Assembly: GCA_949318235.1 (NCBI GenBank)
Contig: OX439129.1
Location: 28,668,339-28,732,338 of the forward strand
Length of the DNA: 64,000 nt
Direction of reading: 5' to 3'
Source: Ecdyonurus torrentis
Taxonomy: Eukaryota > Arthropoda > Insecta > Ephemeroptera > Heptageniidae
A model generated the notes under the pieces. That model did no database searches, was not told where the DNA came from, and saw nothing but the letters and a program-made list of their open reading frames with translations. How positions within the stretch are numbered: position 1 is the first letter of the stretch; each line of letters opens with the position of its first letter. The position numbers were made by a program, and so were the translations under genes. This document shows, in pieces, positions 20,823 through 46,032 of this stretch.

Positions 20823-21060
20823 GTACAGTTTCGATCAAATGAATAGTTACCATTTAAACTCGATGTTTTTTACCGCGTTAAATTTCGTTCAATTTTGCAA
20901 CCTTGTTTATGATTATTTATTGAACTCTATATTCTCAATCACATCTATATTCAAATTCATTGAGTCTATATATTGTAATAGTTGACAAAGACACCACAAG
21001 AAGTCACCTGTGATGCACTCAGGTAGACAATCTGGCGGGTAAATATTTTGCTTGCTTGCT

Positions 21061-21125
<65 letters not shown>

Positions 21126-21308
21126 GAAATGCTTTCAAGTATTTGTTTGATAACAAGTTTCGAACTATTTTCTTACCAAATTGCTGTCATTACAAATCAT
21201 ATTGATATAAATGATAAAAAAAAATCTTAATTTTAATCTCTTAATCGGGCAAATCGGTAAGTCAGCAGTTATTTTGAAACATAAAAAAAAAATTTAAATG
21301 CATTTCTT

Positions 21309-21365
<57 letters not shown>

Positions 21366-21603
21366 AGCAAGCAAGTAAAATATTTATCCGCCGGATTGTC
21401 TACCTGAGTGCATCACAGGTGACTTCTTGTGGTGTATTTGTCAACTATTACAATATATAGACTCAATGAATTTGAATATAGATGTGATTGAGAATATAGA
21501 GTTCAATGAATAATCATAAACAAGGTTGCAAAATTGAACAAAATTTAACGCGGTAAAAAACATCGAGTTTAAATGGTAACTATTCATTTGATCGAAACTG
21601 TAC
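20823..21603. repeat. Long palindrome A with (CT)n/(GA)n arms
   Basis: Arms start with GTACAGTTTCGATCAAATGA and end with its complement at 21603. The arms are nearly identical over about 295 bp and end at the loop side with (CT)n (21067-21120) and (GA)n (21313-21358). The loop is about 190 bp. No coding content. Confidence 0.88.
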
Positions 21604-21808
21604 AGTGTACTTATAATAAAAAATTACCATTCAAACTTGGTCCATTTTTGCGCGGCATAAAATGTGAAGAGTGAAATAGGCGATCTCGTGTCTACCATGA
21701 GCATATGCTTGTAAAAAAGATTACTAGAGGCCGCTTCGTGCGTTGCTCAGGTAAGCTGCAGTTAGCCAGCACAGCCAGCCCAACACTCCGCATGATGCAT
21801 CTTTACCT

Positions 21809-21861
<53 letters not shown>

Positions 21862-22326
21862 CCATTTTTTTTGTCACCGCCAATAAATGCAAGTTCCTAG
21901 TCGTCAGATATTGTATAAAAATAAAAAATTTACAAAATAAAAAGATTAGGATAACATATCAATAAATCCTATTTTATAATATATTGCAATTACTTATAGT
22001 TAAATATTTGTCTTATTAAAAATATAATAGAAAAATAAATTAAAATTTTATGTTATTGTGAAATAGACAGTTTAGGAACTGTAAAAAAAAAATACAATTT
22101 CAAAGTAGAATCTATTTTTTAAATTATTCAAATTTAAAAAAGAAAGAATAAAATAAAAACAGTAATATTAGTAGTGTTGTTATAGTTATTATTATTAATA
22201 TTTATTATTTAATATTTAAACATCAAAGTTATTTTGTGTAAATTGTATTTTTATGCAATAACTGACGAATTTCTAGAAACTTGCATTATTTTTATTGGCA
22301 ATGACAAAAAAAAGTGGCAGAGAGAG

Positions 22327-22386
<60 letters not shown>

Positions 22387-22594
22387 AGGTAAAGATGCAT
22401 AATGCGGAGTGTTGGGCTGGCTGTGCTGGCTAACTGCAGCTTACCTGAGCAACGCACAAAGCGGCCTCTAGTAATCTTTTTTACAAGCATATGCTCACGG
22501 TAGACACGAGATCGCCTATATCACTCTTCACATTTTATGCCGCACAAAAATGGACCAAGTTTAAATGGTAATTTTTTATTATAAGTACACTGTA
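21601..22594. repeat. Long palindrome B abutting palindrome A
   Basis: Arms start with TACAGTGTACTTATAATAAA and end with its complement at 22594. Each arm holds a GC-richer stretch (CTGCAGTTAGCCAGCACAGC) and a (CT)n or (GA)n tract on the loop side (21813-21857, 22320-22381). The loop is about 460 bp. Open frames with Ser-Leu runs are produced by the CT tract and are not genes. Confidence 0.88.
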
Positions 22595-22659
22595 CATATC
22601 AATTACGGAAGAAATTGGGTTATAGTGGCGTTTTACTATTAACAGAAAACGAAAATAGA

Positions 22660-22741
<82 letters not shown>

Positions 22742-23963
22742 ATATAAATATTAAGGGCAATTTTATTTTTATCTAGATTGATTTATTGATTTATCTGTTT
22801 TTAAATAATGTTGAGAAAAACTATAATTTTCATAATAAACATTTGACTTCTAATAAATATTCAACTCATTTTAAGTACTTAAACTCCAATAAAATTTATA
22901 TTGATCAAAGTTAGAAATAACGTGTCTATGTAAATAATATATGAACATTCAACTACTCATCTCTACTGCTACAACATTTAATGTTTCGTTTTGCCATTAG
23001 TTTTAACAATGATTGACAAGTTTGTAAAATCTCTAATTCTAGATTCCGCTTTTTAACACACAATTCTCACAAATGCAATGAGTATTTTATAATCCTATTG
23101 AATATTGTATTCCGACTATTACAGTACACAAAACACCATTTGTGCAAGAAGCTACAAATTTGTAAACATTCATACCACCATGAATTAATAAACATTAAAT
23201 GGTCAATGTTTTAAGTATATTGTATTCAAAGAAACTATCTTTCCCACCTTCAAACAAGTGAAATGCAATTTATACAATTTAAATAATTAAGTTCATATAA
23301 ATATGGTTGACTATCAACTTATTTCAAATAAAAGGCAACATAAATAATGAAACTTACATTGTGATTTGCCACCTTGGCAATATAATGATGCAGGAATAAG
23401 ATATAAAAATGCATATTACTTGTGCGTAGTGGTAAATTTGACATTGGACACATAGGACTTTAGCAGTTACTGAAAATTAAAACAATTACATCTTGAAGCT
23501 CTATCAGCAATAGAAATGACATACATCAATTTTTAGGTCAATGTTTACTATATGGTGCATTATTGGTAATTATAATCTTATACCGTAATTGATAAACTTG
23601 AAAGAAAAGGATAAAAATGTGTGAAAAAAACATTGCTGTTAATGGTACTAAAATAATAGGATAGAAATGGAGGGAGAGAAATTAGAGCACTGATTGAAAA
23701 TTAATGCATTGGAGAATTTTGCTTTGCATTAATTTTTAATCAGTGCTCTAATTTCTCTCCCTCTATTTCTAACCTATTATTTTAGTTGAAAGAAAAGGAC
23801 AGGAGCAACCAGCAAAGGCCTTATAATAGAGAAGCGAGTTCCATAGTTTTGTGTAAGTCTTGCTAACTCAGAGATAATAATAATAGTCGCTTACACGACT
23901 GTAAACATCAGCTTTTAATTAATTAAAATAGCTCTCGTGATTGGTGGATCATGATCATGTGGC

Positions 23964-23997
<34 letters not shown>

Positions 23998-24750
23998 CAC
24001 TGTGCTAGCAATATTTTCACCAAACTATGGAACTATGGTAAGGTCCTTGCTGGTTTCTCTTGTCCTTTTCTTTCAAATTAGTATACCTAACCACCATGGT
24101 TTATTTTCCTTAAAGCCATAGACCACATAAAACAACATGTGCTTTTGAATAAATAAACACAAAATGGGATCTTCAAAACTGATGACAATTTTTACCAGAA
24201 TGTTAATGAAGCCCCACGAGAGAAAGTGGATAAACTGTAAAGTATGCAATTTGCGTGAAAATTCATGTTTATGATGTCAGAAACATGCAAAAATTAGTAT
24301 GAAAATGTTGTGCGGATTGCATAAATCGAATATTCTAATCACTGCTACGGGGGTTGGGTTTTGGGACAAACTAATGTTATTTATGTAAATCCCATCAAGT
24401 GTTTTGTGATATAAATGTTTATGTTTTTCTCTGGTCTATTCCTTTAATTTGTTAATTGGAACTTTTTTTTTTTTTCCTTTCTTCTTCTTCTTTGAGGTGC
24501 AGTTTTAAAACCTCATCCACTACCACTACTGCCGTGAATGCGACAAAAACATAATATGTCCTGTATAATTACATTTATAATGCACCTTCTATCTGCAAAT
24601 ATTCTTTATTTTACACCATTATACAACTAATGAAAAATTAAATGCTTTTTAAACTTTGTAATAAGATTAAAACGATAAAACAATTAAATATTTTAAAAAT
24701 ATATACAAAAATGACAATGCTGTGACATGGAAATTATCTATGACCAGCTA
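22595..24750. other. Intergenic DNA with TA tract and foldback copy
   Basis: (TA)n lies at 22661-22738. A degraded copy of the GGAAAA..CATCGCGG foldback family spans about 23575-24113, with an inner hairpin (AATTAGAGCACTGATTGAAA mirrored near 23735-23760), a T-tract at about 23967-23994, and the terminal motif ACCTAACCACCATGGTTTAT near 24085. No gene recognised. Confidence 0.6.
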
Positions 24751-28283
<3,533 letters not shown>

Positions 28284-28373
28284 CTGCTCAAAAAAATAAA
28301 AGTAATAATAATAAAATATACTATTAATTAAAGAAAAGTTTAATATCTTAAACACTTCTTATAAGTTTTTGAG

Positions 28374-28650
28374 AGAAAAGGATAGGAGAAACCAGCAAAG
28401 ACCTCTTACATGTACAATATTGCAGCAGAATCCCATATTTAGTTTGGTGAAAATCTTGCTAGCACACTCACTATGGTTATAGGCCCTTGCTGGCTTCTCC
28501 TATCCAAAATAATTATCTCAATTTCCGGTCTCCTATATCCCTATATGTGCAATTAAACTGCAATATGAATGTACATAACAAATTTATATATGCATTGATT
28601 CAAACTTATCACACATTTTACCATACCTAACCGCGATGGTTAATTTTCCC
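28374..28650. mobile_element. Partial foldback element, GGAAAA..CATCGCGG family
   Basis: AGAAAAGGATAGGAGAAACC and its mirror GGCTTCTCCTATCC, with CTTGCTAGCACAC between them. The terminal motif ACCTAACCGCGATGGTTAAT lies at about 28625-28644. The centre differs from the other copies. It lies just upstream of the MIF4G start exon. Confidence 0.6.
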
Positions 28651-29130
28651 CTATCCATTCTTTTACAATTTGTACAGCAATTAATATAATTAAAATGGTT
28701 AATATATAAATACAAAAAAAAAAAAAAAAGTGCAATGACATTAGGCAAATTATATGTATGCATATTGCATACATATTATCTATCGTATTGAATGCACGTT
28801 AGGAAATGTATGTAATATGTTATCATGGTATGCATTCATAGAATTTACAAATTAAAATATTTAGATCTTAAAAAAGTAATAAGTGATAAAATATCTTACG
28901 ATAGTTTATGTAGGAATATGTGGCAATGTTAACAGTTAGTGAAGAACAATGGAAAATATTTTATATTTGCAAAATAATAAAAAAAAAATGACACTTGGCC
29001 ACGGATGGGCGGTTCTCAAAAAAAAAATCTAGTAGAAAAACAAATGCTATTTGCAAAGTTCGATTAAGCATCACTAGATGGCAGGATAAATTTGGCGCGA
29101 GTTCTTTGTCACAATTAAATTATTAACTTT

Positions 29131-29360
29131 GTATACATACACAGTAGATGAAACAGTAGTCCATCTCCTATACTGAGAATGTCAGATCAATGCGCGCCAT
29201 AATTCCGACTGGGTGAAGCGGGCTGAACTACACGCGTAACGTTACTTCAGTTACTTTTAGTTCAGTCCGCTTCACCCAGTCGGAATTATGGCGCGTTTTT
29301 TGATCTGACATTTCCAGTATAGGAGATGGACTACTGTATCATCTACTGTGGTATACATAC
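29131..29360. mobile_element. Palindromic MITE inserted in the LINE tail
   Basis: A 209-bp near-perfect inverted repeat, with arms from ACAGTAGATGAAACAGTAGT (29141) and its mirror (to 29349), flanked on both sides by GTATACATAC (29131-29140, 29351-29360). A 9-10-bp duplication would fit Mutator-like elements. The target is the short-repeat tail of the LINE, so this insertion is younger than the LINE. Confidence 0.72.
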
Positions 29361-31805
29361 ATACATACATACATATCATGACGCTATTAATCCCTTTCGG
29401 GGTAAGCCAACAACACAGATGTTTTATCCTGACCCAGTGATAGACCTCCACAACTTCCTATCCTGACATACTTCACTTGCTTCCGCCAGTCTCATACCTT
29501 GTTTCATACATTTCCTTTTGCATTTCATACTGCGTACATTCTTATTTTTCAAACATCTTCCAACCACCTCAGACCATGATGTTTTAGGCCTGCCTCTATC
29601 TCTCCTTCCATCCACTCTACTATAAAATACATGCTTTGCTATTCTTTCATCACCCATTCTCTCAACATGACCAAACCATCGTAATACACTGTTCTCATAC
29701 TTCTCAGTCACAGTTTCTTTTACTCCACATTTCTCCAACACCCAAGTATTCCTTACCCTATCTAATCTTGTTTTACCACACATACTTCTGAGAAAACTCA
29801 TACCAACAGCATTCACCCTACTCATATGCCTACTCTGACATACCCATGATTCAGAACCATATAAGATAGTTGGGAGTAAGACAGAATTGTACACTGTAAG
29901 TTTTGCTTTGTTTGATAAAGCATCACTCTTGGCCAATCCTGCCATGCTGCCAACTACTTTCCTACCTGCCGCCACTCTCCTCTCAATCTCCCCATCTATA
30001 CTTCCATTCTCTTGATATAATCTTCCCAAATATACAAACTCTTTCACTCTTTCCAGCTTTTCTCCATTCAGTGTGAATTCATTTCCATCATCCTTTTCTC
30101 CACCAAATACCATTACTTTAGTTTTCCCAACATTTATTCTCAGATCCATTTGTTCTGTGCTTTCTTCCAACCTATCAATCATCTCTTGCAATTCTTCCTC
30201 ACTCTCAGCCACCATCAACGCATCATCAGCGTACAACAACATCCACACCATTAACAAACCTACGTTTACTCCACTTCCATACTTTTCAGCCAACTTTATA
30301 CATTTATCCATGAAAATATTGAATAACCACGGCGACATCACACATCCTTGCCTAACGCCTCTACCCACTTTAAACCACTCACTCAACTTTCCGTTTACTC
30401 TCACACATGCCTTACTACCTGCATACATGGCTTTCACACCCTCAAGTAACTTCCCTCTCACCCCATATTCATCTAATACACTCCACATCATACTTCTGTT
30501 CACTCGATCATATGCTTTCTCTAGATCTACAAACACAGCAAATACTTTCTTTCTTGCGTCCATACATTTCTCAATCAACTGCTGCACAGTGAAAATCTGA
30601 TCAGTGCAGCCCCTGCCGGGCATAAAACCACATTGCACTTCTGAGATATGACCCTGTGTAACCTTTTGCACCTTATCAATCACCATCCCCCCGTACATTT
30701 TACCAGGTATACTTAACAAACTAATTCCACGATGATTTTTACAGTCATACTTATCCCCTTTCCCCTTATATAACGGAACAATCACAGCACATACCCAGTC
30801 TTCAGGTACTCTACCACATTTGTAACACATATTAAATAACTGTAACATTTTTACTTCCAGAGACGCTCCTCCATACTTTACCATTTCACTTGTTACTCCA
30901 TCTACTCCAGCTGCCTTGCCATTTTTTAACTTTTTTACAGTATTCTTTAAATCATTCAATCGAAACTCAATCATCTCCTCATTTACTCCGTTTGATTCAT
31001 TCTCCTTTTCCTCCTCCATTCTTTCTTCCCTTTCCCCTCCATCCAAAAACAGATTCATAAAATACTTTCGCCAACATTCTCTTCCCTTCTCTTCATCCCA
31101 CACAATTTCTCCTCTTTCATTCTTTACTCCGCCTGCACTTTTACTATTACTTCCTTTTCTCACTTGATTCACCATCTTCCAGTACATTTTTCTATTACCC
31201 ATAAATTCACTTTGCATTTTCTCTTCAAATTCTCTCCTTGCATTCAACTTACTCTCTAGCACACTCTTTTTTGCATTCATTCTTTTCTTTTTATACATTA
31301 TAAATAACTCCTTTTTTTCTAATTCATTTTTTGCATCAATCATCTTCAAATATGCTCTCTTTTTCTCCTCAATAGCCTCTCGTACCTCATCATTCCACCA
31401 TGCATCCCCAGCTATACGACCAACCACAGCCTCACCACATACTTTCCTTGCAGTCTCCACACAAGCTTCTTTAATTACCTTATACCCCCATTCAACATCA
31501 TAGTCAGTCATAACCTTTTTCTCCCACTCTTTTGTTACCAGAAATAACCTCTCGTTCATCCCCTTTGTATACATCCTTCTCTCCTCCACCTCCTGTAATT
31601 TTTCCACTTTTATTCTCTTTTGTACCACTTTTACCTTCTTATGCTCAATCCATTTATTTCCTAGATCTACTCTAGACACAACCAAAAAATGATCTGTACC
31701 ACATTCACTTCCTCTACACACTCTTGTATCTTTCACCTTTCCTTTCAGTCTGTTATCATACAGAATTAAGTCAATCATACTTTTCTGCTCATTGCGCACC
31801 CATGT
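29350..31805 (-). mobile_element. LINE retrotransposon, 5'-truncated
   Basis: Minus-strand non-LTR element. Its 3' end is a TATG-repeat tail (about 29352-29376) and not poly(A). The 5' border at about 31805 lies in the endonuclease domain, so the copy is truncated. Two other copies of the 3' end are at 1592-2200 and 7688-7970. A tail of short tandem repeats and the RT sequence suggest an RTE/CR1-like clade; I do not assign it further. Confidence 0.9.
29424..31799 (-). CDS. LINE endonuclease C-terminus and reverse transcriptase
   Basis: An uninterrupted frame of 791 codons, with no stop or frameshift, so the insertion is recent or the frame was preserved. The first residues (KSMIDLILYD .. CRGSECGTDHFLVVSRV) are the end of an APE-type endonuclease; its catalytic N-terminal part is missing. 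The reverse transcriptase follows, with HRGISLLSIPGK, GFMPGRGCTDQIF, VDLEKAYDRVNR, GVRQGCVMSPWLF and the catalytic YADD at residues 523-526 (30233-30222). The C-terminal part contains MCGKTRLDRVRNTW and WFGHVERMGD, common in invertebrate LINE ORF2 ends. Alone it could not nick target DNA. The ATG is only the first Met of a truncated frame. Confidence 0.93.
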   Translation of the reverse strand: MRNEQKSMIDLILYDNRLKGKVKDTRVCRGSECGTDHFLVVSRVDLGNKWIEHKKVKVVQKRIKVEKLQEVEERRMYTKGMNERLFLVTKEWEKKVMTDYDVEWGYKVIKEACVETARKVCGEAVVGRIAGDAWWNDEVREAIEEKKRAYLKMIDAKNELEKKELFIMYKKKRMNAKKSVLESKLNARREFEEKMQSEFMGNRKMYWKMVNQVRKGSNSKSAGGVKNERGEIVWDEEKGRECWRKYFMNLFLDGGEREERMEEEKENESNGVNEEMIEFRLNDLKNTVKKLKNGKAAGVDGVTSEMVKYGGASLEVKMLQLFNMCYKCGRVPEDWVCAVIVPLYKGKGDKYDCKNHRGISLLSIPGKMYGGMVIDKVQKVTQGHISEVQCGFMPGRGCTDQIFTVQQLIEKCMDARKKVFAVFVDLEKAYDRVNRSMMWSVLDEYGVRGKLLEGVKAMYAGSKACVRVNGKLSEWFKVGRGVRQGCVMSPWLFNIFMDKCIKLAEKYGSGVNVGLLMVWMLLYADDALMVAESEEELQEMIDRLEESTEQMDLRINVGKTKVMVFGGEKDDGNEFTLNGEKLERVKEFVYLGRLYQENGSIDGEIERRVAAGRKVVGSMAGLAKSDALSNKAKLTVYNSVLLPTILYGSESWVCQSRHMSRVNAVGMSFLRSMCGKTRLDRVRNTWVLEKCGVKETVTEKYENSVLRWFGHVERMGDERIAKHVFYSRVDGRRDRGRPKTSWSEVVGRCLKNKNVRSMKCKRKCMKQGMRLAEASEVCQDRKLWRSITGSG

Positions 31806-32214
31806 ATATTTTGTAAACTTTGTATATTATATTTAATTTTTTTTTAAAGAAAATAAATAAATATATACATAATGTATTACATGCAGTTAATATATTTTTA
31901 ACTATATATATGTATATAAGAAAATCAATATTTCACGTCACACGCCTCGACAAGATCTATATATTTTTCAATGCAATCTTTTCATCAATAAATTTGTTAT
32001 TTATATACCATAGCAACACAAACTATATTGATCTCCACATTTATAAAGTAAAAACAAAATTCGTTTACCAGATAACCTCGCTTTCAGATAAATTCAGAAA
32101 AATATACCTGAAAAAAAATAAAATAATTAACATCTCTACTATACTAAAATATTGAAGTGTCGACTCATAATTGTCCCCCCACCCCCCCAACCGATACTTC
32201 GATACTTATAAATT

Positions 32215-41647
<9,433 letters not shown>

Positions 41648-42047
41648 AATATAATATAATATAGCCTATTAAACAATATACTAAAACAAAAATCACACAA
41701 ATGTTTATGTATATATATTATTAAATAACACAAAGCTATGAAAAAAAAATCCAGATAAAAACATATCCGTGCAAATGGGTAATTTACTATTTTAATGCAT
41801 TATGTTTAAATTAAAGTGGCACTATCGGACTCCGACAAGTATTTTTTATCTTTTTAATCATTATAAACTGGACTTAATTTCACCCTTGCCACACGTGACA
41901 AGTGGACCATAAGGGAGAAAAAAATAATAACTGATAGTATATAAGTTCTTCATCTCTGACGTCAGAGATGAAACGCAAATGTCACAACGTCAAATTTTAC
42001 AGGTGATGAGTGGTGAGCCATTTGAATTTCAGTTTCTTATAAAATGA

Positions 42048-42491
42048 AAAAGGTGAGCTATTGTCATAAAACTCACTCAGGTAGAAAGGATTAAATTAGT
42101 GAATTAAAATAAAATTAATTTTTTACTCTGATCATTGTGCAAACTATTTATTTGTAATTGTCATAAAATTTGCATTGGAATTCATACCAAAATCAAATTC
42201 CTAGCCCAATTAGAAGGGTTTTAAAATTGATTAGACCAATTATTGATTAATAAATCAATATTAAAATCTTTTCTTCTAATTGGGGTAGGAGGTTGATTTT
42301 GGTATGAATTCCAATGCAAATTTTGTGACAATTACAAATAAATTGTTCGCACAATGATCAGAGAACAAAATTAATTTTATTTTAACTCACTAATTTAATC
42401 CTTTCTACCTGAGTAAGTTTTATGACAATAGCCGAGGCCCCCGGGATCCGGTATCGAGGTATCCCGGGGTCCTCGCAATAGCTCACCTTCT
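42048..42491. mobile_element. Foldback element interrupted by a 43-bp hairpin
   Basis: Arms of about 185 bp: AAGGTGAGCTATTGTCATAA at the left is mirrored to the right end AGCTCACCTT, with the turn near 42240. The right arm is interrupted at 42433-42475 by a GC-rich hairpin absent from the left arm (separate entry). Confidence 0.8.
42426..42482. mobile_element. 43-bp hairpin insertion with 7-bp duplication
   Basis: CAATAGC stands at 42426-42432 and again at 42476-42482. Between them, 43 bp begin CGAGGCCCCCGGGAT and end ATCCCGGGGTCCTCG, inverted repeats of 15 bp with one mismatch. The left arm of the surrounding palindrome shows the uninterrupted sequence, with CAATAGC once. Confidence 0.8.
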
Positions 42492-42797
42492 TTATTGTGT
42501 GAATATCTTTTCACTTTTAACATACCCGGCCCTCATACACTTATGACATGACCCCCCTACATTTCTTTTTGGGCAATGTTGCCACACACCGCTCTGGCAA
42601 CTGCTCTGGCTCTTAAACATATTAATTTAATTAACCCAATTAAAATCATTTTTGGTCAAAAAGTAATTTTTTTGGTAATTTATGCGTCAGAGACACTATA
42701 CAAGGTATGGGAATAACACTTGTCTTCTCTGTAAAGAATGTCTTTAATTATATTGATATAATATACATAATATATGTAATAATATGTATAATATCAG

Positions 42798-44055
42798 CAG
42801 TGGCGTAGCCAGGATTTTACCACGGGGGGGGGGGGGGGGGTCAGGTTTGAACCAGCCGGGGCGAAGCCTCCAAAAGCTCGCCGCAGGCGCGAAATTTTTT
42901 GAGGCCACACCCCTTTTTTCGATGAAATTTATGTATTTATGATGCATTTAATTTTAAATGAGGTAAAATTTAAGTTTGAGATTTTGACGTGCCAAAATGT
43001 GGATTTGCTTCTGACAATACAAAATTAAAACTACTTTACTACATTATTAATATTTTATTTTAGAGACAAAAATACTTGATATTTATAAATTTATAACTAT
43101 TAGTCAATTTTTACTGGGAATATCGAGTGGTAGCACAATAACACAATATGACTAGCAAAAAAAAAAATTAATAAAAAAATTAAATAAAATTAAAAAAAAA
43201 TGGAGAGAAAAGCTACAAATATAATGCCTAAATTAACTCTGATCAAGCAATAATGCGGATCTTTCATTAAACCAATGTTTTGATGCTCAAAAAACTTTTA
43301 AAGGGTGCATTTTTTTTAAAGAATTCTATAAAATAAAACAATTATTTTTAAATTGACTAAAAATTATGAACGTAAAACACCTGATGACCGCAACCCGAAG
43401 TACACAAAACTTAAAAATATATAATAAACTTTACTGACAGAAAATATTTCCATTGTTGTTAAAGAGAAAGTTCAGGGGTTACAGGATCACCTCTTCAATG
43501 TTAGATAATGAGAAGAACTGTACATAAACTCATATATGATGACCCAAAGACCTTCAGTAGCCCTGCAAACTCGTGATCATCCTGCAAGATATGCAACCTG
43601 TACCGTTTCTTGTACGTCATAGTTACGGCTTTACTATAGAAAATGTTGTAACAAGTTGTATATCTCCCAGGATGAGCGTACGTTTAAGGGGCTATCATGG
43701 GGCTACGGAAGGGCTTTGGGCCATCATATATGAGTTTATGAACAGTTCTTCTCATTATCTAACATTGAAGAAGCCATGTTGTAACCCCTGAACTTCCTCT
43801 TTAAAAGATGATTTCAAGAATACAAAATATCAACCTTAAAATAATTTTGAGCTTCAAATCATTTTTGGAACGCAAGCCGTTCTTTTTTTCTTTTTCTTTT
43901 TATTTTTTTTTTTTTTTTTTTATTATTATTATTTTAATTTTTTAAGTTTAAAAGTATCAGGTAATTCATTGTTTTACAAAAAAAGAAAAAAACAATTAAA
44001 AATAAAGAGAATTTCAGCAACTCTTTCACACAATTTTTGCAGTACCAATTTTACT

Positions 44056-44086
<31 letters not shown>

Positions 44087-45470
44087 CTGAAATTGGCTTA
44101 TTGGCTAAAAATCATCGAATATGGACTAGAATAAACTTAATATATTTTGAAAACTTCCTCATACTAGGATAGTTTGAAAGTTTTGTTTCTGTGTACGCTT
44201 TTTGCGGCTTTTGAAATCACGTCTTTTATTTATTTTTATACCCATTCTATGCTAGAAAACTGTGAAGTTTTTACTTATATATATTTATATATATTTTTTT
44301 TTTCACGGAAAACAGAAAATTTACAGTATTATTTAAAGAAAAATCTAGTTAATCATTTGGTTAGTACTTCAAAATATTTGGTACCTTAAAGCAGGGTTTC
44401 TCAACCGGTGCTCCGCGGAGCACTGGTGCTCCGCGAGATGGTTTCAGGTGCTCCCCAGAATTTAGGAAGAAGTGAAAAAAAAAAAAAAGAAAGAAAAAAA
44501 GAAAAAGAAAAAGAAAAAGAAAAGAAAAGAAGAAAAAATAAAATATGTTCATAAATCGTCTCAATTTTCATGAATATTGTGTTTCTGAATAATACCTGTT
44601 ATGTATTATTAACACTTTATTTAATTTTAGTTAAATAATTTTAGTTTTGAAAATTATAAAGGTCCCTATTTTAAACTTTCAGTAAATACTGAAGGTTGAA
44701 ACTAAGGACAATATATTTTTTTTTTTTTAAGCAGCCTTAATTTTTCCAAAATAAAAACTCAAGTTAATTTTCCAAGTTTTTTACAGAATCGTTTTGATTT
44801 TTTTTAACAGGAGGCAGTATTTGTGACAGTTCTATTACTACCAAATATTTTCAGAAAATATTATATCTCAAAATAACATTTTTAATCATAAAATAGTTAC
44901 GAAATGTTCAAAATTACGCTTTTAAAAACAATTTATTTTATTAATTTTTCATTAACCGCACAATTTCTGCTCTGAAGTTACAAATTTATTACTTAATTTT
45001 TTCCTTGATTCCATTATATTTGTAAAATTTAAAGCTGTAATTTTAGCTAGGGTTTTTAATGGGGTGAATGTTAATCTTCTTGAAATTATGTTCACTTAAA
45101 TTGCCTAAAAATTGGTCACGTGGTTGGAAAAAAAATCGCGCCTGCGGCGGGCTTTTTTGGGGGGCTACGCCCCCCAAGCCCCCCAGTGCTCCGTGAGCAC
45201 TCCTCACTCTTAAAAGTGCTCCGCAGCTCAAAAAGGTTGAGAAACCCTGCCTTAAAGGCTCATATAGTGTCTACCGCTGTACTATGTATCAGTGAAGAAT
45301 GTAAAATTAAAAATTAGTAAGATAATAAGAATAATAAACATAATCGAGCGAAGCGAGAAATTTTTGACGATTTTTTTCTCCTAAAATACCATTTTTGTTG
45401 CACATTTTTTGTTAACTTTTTTTTTTGTATCTTTTCCAAATCCCCCCCCCCCCCCCTGGCTACGCCACTG
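42798..45470. mobile_element. hAT-like element, CAGTGGCGTAGCCAGG termini
   Basis: Perfect 16-bp termini CAGTGGCGTAGCCAGG (42798-42813) and CCTGGCTACGCCACTG (45455-45470). The flanks AATATCAG and AATATAAG agree in 7 of 8 bases, fitting an 8-bp hAT duplication. It contains a smaller hAT-like MITE (44392-45249) and an inverted repeat (43460-43803: AAAGAGAAAGTTCAGGGGTT and mirror). No transposase frame remains. Confidence 0.78.
44384..45257. mobile_element. Nested hAT-like MITE with exact 8-bp duplication
   Basis: Termini CAGGGTTTCTCAACC (44392) and GGTTGAGAAACCCTG (to 45249) are bounded by the identical 8-mer CCTTAAAG on both sides (44384-44391, 45250-45257). Subterminal GTGCTCCGCGGAGCAC palindromes occur at both ends. 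858 bp, no coding capacity, inserted into the larger hAT-like element. Confidence 0.88.
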
Positions 45471-45624
45471 AATATAAGTATATATCGCTTCTATCGCGTC
45501 GGGGTGATGGTTCTTCTGGGGTCGTCGCGGGCCCGATGCGTGGTGTTACTATAGCAGATCGGGTCCACGGTGATTTTTTTTTTTTTTTGGGGGGGGGGGG
45601 GCTTTTTTTGGCGCAATGGAGACG

Positions 45625-45628
<4 letters not shown>

Positions 45629-45708
<80 letters not shown>

Positions 45709-46032
45709 TAATGGGTGGAAAGGCCCAAACTGTACAGCCAGGCATGTTATTACCCGTTATGCGGTGCATGGTTTCCATAATATATTTACATAATATATTG
45801 CACTCTATAAGTCTACATTTTTGCATATTGACTTAATGATAGGGTCCGCGGAGATGGACAATGAAGTAAGTGGTACCTAGTACATAGGCCACCACATAAG
45901 AAACATACACATTTATCATTACACTCGTAATATTCTTTAATCGCTGACAGATTACATGGTGGAAACCATGCACCGCATAACGGGTAATAACATGCCTGTC
46001 TGTACAGTTTGGGCCTTTCCACCCATTAATAT
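45629..46032. repeat. (GT)n tract and adjoining foldback repeat
   Basis: (GT)n covers 45629-45704. The inverted repeat 45705-46032 follows directly: ATATTAATGGGTGGAAAGGC and GTTATTACCCGTTATGCGGT are mirrored on the right. The centre of about 150 bp is unique. Confidence 0.8.

Noticed and set aside
30073..30600. Plus-strand open frame of 175 codons
   Set aside because: It is the antisense shadow of the LINE reverse transcriptase frame.
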